From Struthio camelus (taxonomy: Eukaryota; Chordata; Aves; Struthioniformes; Struthionidae): a stretch of 64,000 bases of DNA. The DNA is taken from the NCBI RefSeq assembly GCF_040807025.1, contig NC_090956.1, positions 861,017 through 925,016 of the forward strand, given 5' to 3'. The position numbers and the translations under genes are program-made. This document shows, piece after piece, positions 60,801 to 64,000 of the stretch. Positions within the stretch are counted from its first letter, which is position 1. The number at the start of each line of letters is the position of its first letter. The notes under the pieces were generated by a model. The model searched no databases and was not told the origin of the DNA. It saw only the letters and a list, made by a program, of their open reading frames with translations.

Positions 60801-63609
60801 ATTTCAGAACTCTTTTCTCCGAGCAGAGATTGCAGAACAGGAAAAGCTGTTAGTATTCAAAGGAGAGGAAGGGTCAAAGCAGTTCATGGAAAAAGTCCTG
60901 AAGGAGATACAAACATTTTATTCAGCGTGATTTTAGAGAGGTGCTTTTGAGCACTAGTGAAGCCTGAAGTGCTGTTTTATCCACAGAACAGGAGCAGCCG
61001 GTGCAACGACAGCTCAGAACAGTGCAGGTCTTCACAGCAAAAAAACCACCAGATTGTTTCTCCACAGGGTAAATGATGCATGGTCACTAGGACTTTGCAA
61101 TGAGAGAAAGCATGTGTATGAATTACTCTGCTTTAAGAAAAATCCTCACTGCTACCGTTTTACAGTCTCAGCACTCCTGCAGAGGTGTTCAGCAAAGACA
61201 CCAGATAATCCAGCTACAGCAATGTTTGGGGAAATGGATGCTAAACCAAACAAAACTCTTGTTTTGACAAGTGACTGACAAATCATTTGAGATGGCAAAA
61301 TATAAAGTTCAAACCTGCTCCATCACTTCCAGTTTTGGAATTGTATTGAACTGCCATACTATTAAATCCTTTGGTTCCCCTGTGGTATCCCAAACCAAGA
61401 TTTGTTCTTTTCTGATTCTCAGACTCGGTCTCGCAAGCTCAGCAAACCCTACAGTGACTGCACAGAGACTGGTGCTGACATACCGGTGGAAAATCTCTAT
61501 AACAAGAGCTACTCACTCCAGGTAAATCTCTGTTGCATTTGGTTTTTTCAGTCACTTGAAAACTATCTTCCTAAAAAGCTTTACAATAGTCTGTAGTTCA
61601 GGATCTGAGACTGTTAACAGTCCAGGCACAGGGTCACTGCTTTTAATCACTGATATAAAATGCCCCAGCACTTTTTGAAATCCAAGTTTTATTCCTAAGT
61701 GGTTGATGTTTGAAGTTCCCTTAGGCACTCTGTTAGATAAAGAGAGAACATTAGCTCATTAGGCAATTTTCAAGCAATGTGAGACTGGAAAATATTGGCC
61801 AAGTAAATGTTGCAGCTTAGTAACCCTTGAAGCCAGAAATTGTGACCTTTAGGACTCCAAGAATAACAGATACCATCTAATCAGTATCCAGATAGCAGGA
61901 TGTTTACAGAGTAAGTTTCCACTAATTTTGCATGGTTTCTGTAATTGGGTCCTCTTGGAGAGTGTCAGGTGTTCTGGCACCCTCCGTTTGAAGAACCATA
62001 ATTATATTTGCTGCTGTCTTCTCTAAATCCTGTGCCTAGGTGGATTTTTATTTTATGGGGTATTATAAATGAAATCTACTGTGATGTAGTGCCAGGTCAG
62101 ATCACATGGACATTATCCCAGGTTTTTAATAAAAGTATTTCACTGAAACTCAGGGCTCAGGAGAGCTGGGACTGGGAACAAAAGACTTGACTACTAGAAA
62201 TTCTAGAATAAAGTTTTAGTTCCTGCGTGTTCCAACTGATTAATCATTTCAGCACAAAGCAACGAGTCCACTGCCCTGTTAATCCTAACGATTCTCAGTC
62301 TCCAAACATGCACCAACACAAATTAGTTGAACTTGTGAACGTTTTCACTAGTGAGTCACTTCCCCACACCTAGTTGTTGATTCATGGATTAGAAGTACCT
62401 TCTCCTTGGCCATGGGAAGAACAACTACAATACTGAAGCTTTTGAGGACTATGAAGGAAATGGAGGGGATTCACAGAAGCCCCCACTCAGAGGGGGTTGC
62501 ATTTTTATTTCTCACATTCCAGTCTTTACCTTCCATGGCACTTTCTGCCTGTGTTTGTTTATATTTCAGGCAAAGGAGGCTGAAGTCCTTGGGGAAGAGG
62601 TTTCCATCTTCTTGCCACTAGTCATAAACAGAACATTTTTAGGTGAATGGGAGTCTGGAGCTTGGAGCTCCAGAAACGACAGGGGAGGCAGAATGCAGCA
62701 ATAGGTGTTTCTTGGATGCCCAACCCTTGGTTTATCTCCCTCCAGATTTGCCTGCACTCCTGTTTCCAGAAGGCCATGGTAGACTCCTGCGGCTGCGCCC
62801 AGTATGCACAGCCCTTACCTGCTGGGGCAGAGTACTGCAACTACAAGAAAAACCCCAACTGGAGTAAGTTCCCCGTCATTCAAACACCTCCCACATTGCA
62901 TTTCCTTCAATCAGCAGGTGCCCTGCTGCCAGCCATGTCCCTCCGCAGCACCATCCCCAGGTGTCACAAACCAGGTTACCATCGGATTGTCACCTCAGGT
63001 GCACAACTGACCAGAAAAAGAGGGGGGATCTGCCTTAGCTCTCCTAATGCCTCATATCACGGAGCCTGGAAACTGCCTTTCTCCTTTAAATCAATTTGTC
63101 CCTGGGAGTTTTTCTATGTGCTTGTTATTTGTGCACATCCAGAAGTGCTGAGCTGAGGACTTGACTGTGTGAGGCAATGCTGCATGCGTATAGCAAGTGA
63201 CAACCACTACCCAGAGGATTTTGCAATATTCATAGGGGAAATCTTGTTATCCCCATCACGTAGGTGAAAGCTAAGGCCTGAGGCACACAGGCCATCCGCA
63301 TGCCAGCAGCCCCACTCCAGCACAGGCAGCAAAAGATCACTGCTTCTCCTTCTGGCTTCTCAAACACCCACCTTGTTCTCTTATTGCAGTGTACTGCTAC
63401 TACAGGCTGCATGAAAAATTTGTGAAGGAGCAGCTGGGCTGTCAGCAAATTTGCAAAGACGCCTGCAGGTAAGTCCTGCCCAACACTAGAAAGAAAACGC
63501 TGCGCGTGCAGGAGTTCACGCTTACAGCTAACAGCCTGCCTTTCTCTCCAGCTTCAAGGAGTGGGCCCTCACCACCAGCATCGCCCAGTGGCCATCTACA
63601 GTGTCTGAG
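54499..63609 (+). CDS. SCNN1G: SCNN1G, epithelial sodium channel gamma subunit (partial, residues 1-476)
   Basis: Gamma subunit of the amiloride-sensitive Na+ channel (ENaC/degenerin family) at the apical membrane of tight epithelia. Nine coding exons here sum to 1428 bp. Seen: N-terminal gating motif THG at 38-40, first membrane segment about 53-76, FPAVTIC at 94-100, possible protease sites near 137-140 and 176-178, N-glycosylation sequons near 208-211 and at 290, and the Cys-rich extracellular domain up to FKEWALTTSIAQWPS. The pore region, second membrane segment and PPxY tail must lie beyond position 64000. The start at MAPGKK matches mammalian MAPGEK. All phases agree and no break was seen. 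Confidence 0.96.
55850..56144 (+). CDS. SCNN1G: SCNN1G exon 3, residues 106-204
   Basis: 295 bp. YSAMKDYLSELDKETKNALE, then GKSKVRRS (furin-site position) and GQKRKIEG (prostasin-site position), ending NDIIGFQL. Acceptor taacgcag|GTA; donor CTG|GTAAGC. The segment released by double cleavage of gamma-ENaC is encoded here. Confidence 0.96.
56539..56732 (+). CDS. SCNN1G: SCNN1G exon 4, residues 205-269
   Basis: 194 bp. CDANNSSECALYTFSSGVNA then IQEWYKLHYMNIMAQIPLE, ending CFFDGLSCDK. Acceptor attactag|TGC; donor AAAG|GTCAGT. Two overlapping N-glycosylation sequons at NNSS. Confidence 0.97.
57706..57809 (+). CDS. SCNN1G: SCNN1G exon 5, residues 269-304
   Basis: 104 bp. RHFTRFHHPLHGNCYTFNSG through TGGSEY. 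Acceptor cttttag|GCA; donor TACG|GTAAGG. Human has NFT where this reads HFT, so that glycosylation site is absent. Confidence 0.97.
58260..58423 (+). CDS. SCNN1G: SCNN1G exon 6, residues 304-358
   Basis: 164 bp. LQVVLYIDEADYNPFLVTST, then GAKIIVHDQNEYPF and the IGTEIETAAATSIGMHF block. Acceptor ttcttcag|GAC; donor TTT|GTGAGT. Confidence 0.97.
58424..61422 (+). other. SCNN1G: SCNN1G intron 6 (3.0 kb), no coding exon seen
   Basis: AT-rich, with a T run at 60630-60645; open frames are short and unsupported. The other visible introns (0.08-1.2 kb) also hold nothing beyond simple runs such as T15 at 55238-55252. Confidence 0.8.
61423..61521 (+). CDS. SCNN1G: SCNN1G exon 7, residues 359-391
   Basis: 99 bp. 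TRSRKLSKPYSDCTETGADI then PVENLYNKSYSLQ. Acceptor gattctcag|ACT; donor CAG|GTAAAT. Follows the longest intron of the visible part (about 3 kb). Confidence 0.96.
62746..62863 (+). CDS. SCNN1G: SCNN1G exon 8, residues 392-431
   Basis: 118 bp. ICLHSCFQKAMVDSCGCAQY then AQPLPAGAEYCNYKKNPNW, part of the Cys-rich domain. Acceptor ccctccag|ATT; donor GGA|GTAAGT. Confidence 0.97.
63390..63468 (+). CDS. SCNN1G: SCNN1G exon 9, residues 431-457
   Basis: 79 bp. MYCYYRLHEKFVKEQLGCQQ then ICKDAC. Acceptor tattgcag|TGT; donor GCAG|GTAAGT. Confidence 0.97.
63552..63609 (+). CDS. SCNN1G: SCNN1G exon 10, residues 457-476
   Basis: 58 bp. FKEWALTTSIAQWPSTVSE. Acceptor tctccag|CTT; donor GAG|GTCAGT. The last exon in the window; the next should begin with the KWLLPVL-type segment beyond the edge. 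Confidence 0.97.
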
Positions 63610-64000
63610 GTCAGTTCCCAATTTTGCTTAGGTTGACCTCTCCCAGGCAGGGTCCAGGGAGTATTCCCAGCCACCTGCCCCCGTGGCCCTTGGCCCAGGA
63701 GACTTTGTCAGACTGTTTCTCCCTTTGCTGGAGGGTGCTGCCGGCCCTGCTGCTCTCACCTCGCGGGGATCCTCAGCAGCCTGCCGGAAGCAGCTCTCGT
63801 TGTTCGGGTGCAAGTTGCTGAGCCAGAGCAGCATGGCAATATAGAGGCGCCTAAATAAATCCAGGGGTTCAACACAGAAGCAAGGGGTCCCTGATATATT
63901 TGTTAGCACCTCTCTGATGCGCCTCCCAGAGAATCAGTCTGTAGTGTGAGACGCTTCCACCGCCAGGATTCCCCTAAACGAGTTACACAGAATCACATAA
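63610..64000 (+). other. SCNN1G: Start of SCNN1G intron 10, cut by the window edge
   Basis: No plus-strand exon seen. A minus-strand frame near 63780-63909 looks protein-like, but I do not recognise it. Confidence 0.7.

Noticed and set aside
1-64000. tRNA, rRNA, CRISPR array, bacterial operon or phage features
   Set aside because: No such structures seen; the window is vertebrate nuclear DNA with spliced genes.

Overview
This is a eukaryotic, almost certainly avian (at least sauropsid), genomic window. It holds one complete multi-exon gene and the 5' two thirds of a second. Introns follow splice rules, the proteins match vertebrate families closely, a CR1-like LINE 3' end is present near 37.3 kb, and introns are short. 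The minus strand carries USP31, a ubiquitin-specific peptidase of about 1337 aa in 16 coding exons, running from 50418 down to the stop at 16296. The plus strand carries SCNN1G, the gamma subunit of the epithelial sodium channel. Its exons from 54499 to 63609 encode residues 1-476, and the gene runs off the right edge. This is the USP31-SCNN1G order known from mammals.

Layout. 1-9.6 kb: intergenic DNA beyond the USP31 3' end, with no gene I can support, some AT-rich blocks that look like conserved non-coding elements and a GC-rich islet near 1.5-1.8 kb. 9.6-16.3 kb: probable very long USP31 3'UTR, ending at paired poly(A) signals near 9.65 kb. 16.3-31.7 kb: USP31 exons 16 to 2, with two GC-AG introns (9 and 13). 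31.7-49.8 kb: the 18 kb USP31 intron 1. 49.8-50.4 kb: GC-rich USP31 exon 1 inside a CpG island. 50.9-52.1 kb: a 34-bp minisatellite, open in all three plus-strand frames. 52.87-53.41 kb: a second, 21-bp minisatellite. 53.4-53.7 kb: the SCNN1G CpG island with a probable first exon. 54.5-63.6 kb: SCNN1G coding exons.

The two genes are head to head, with start regions about 3.2 kb apart, so they share a short GC-rich divergent promoter interval nearly filled by minisatellite DNA. Their products do different work: USP31 is a deubiquitinase, SCNN1G a channel subunit for aldosterone-controlled Na+ uptake. A functional link is not shown by the sequence. I found no new multi-gene system. The most checkable oddities are the two GC donors in USP31, a possible in-frame N-terminal extension of gamma-ENaC from exon 1, a 50-bp exon-like element between the minisatellites, and the minisatellites themselves. 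All exon borders were placed by hand from reading frame, splice signals and remembered homologue sequence; none was checked by alignment software.
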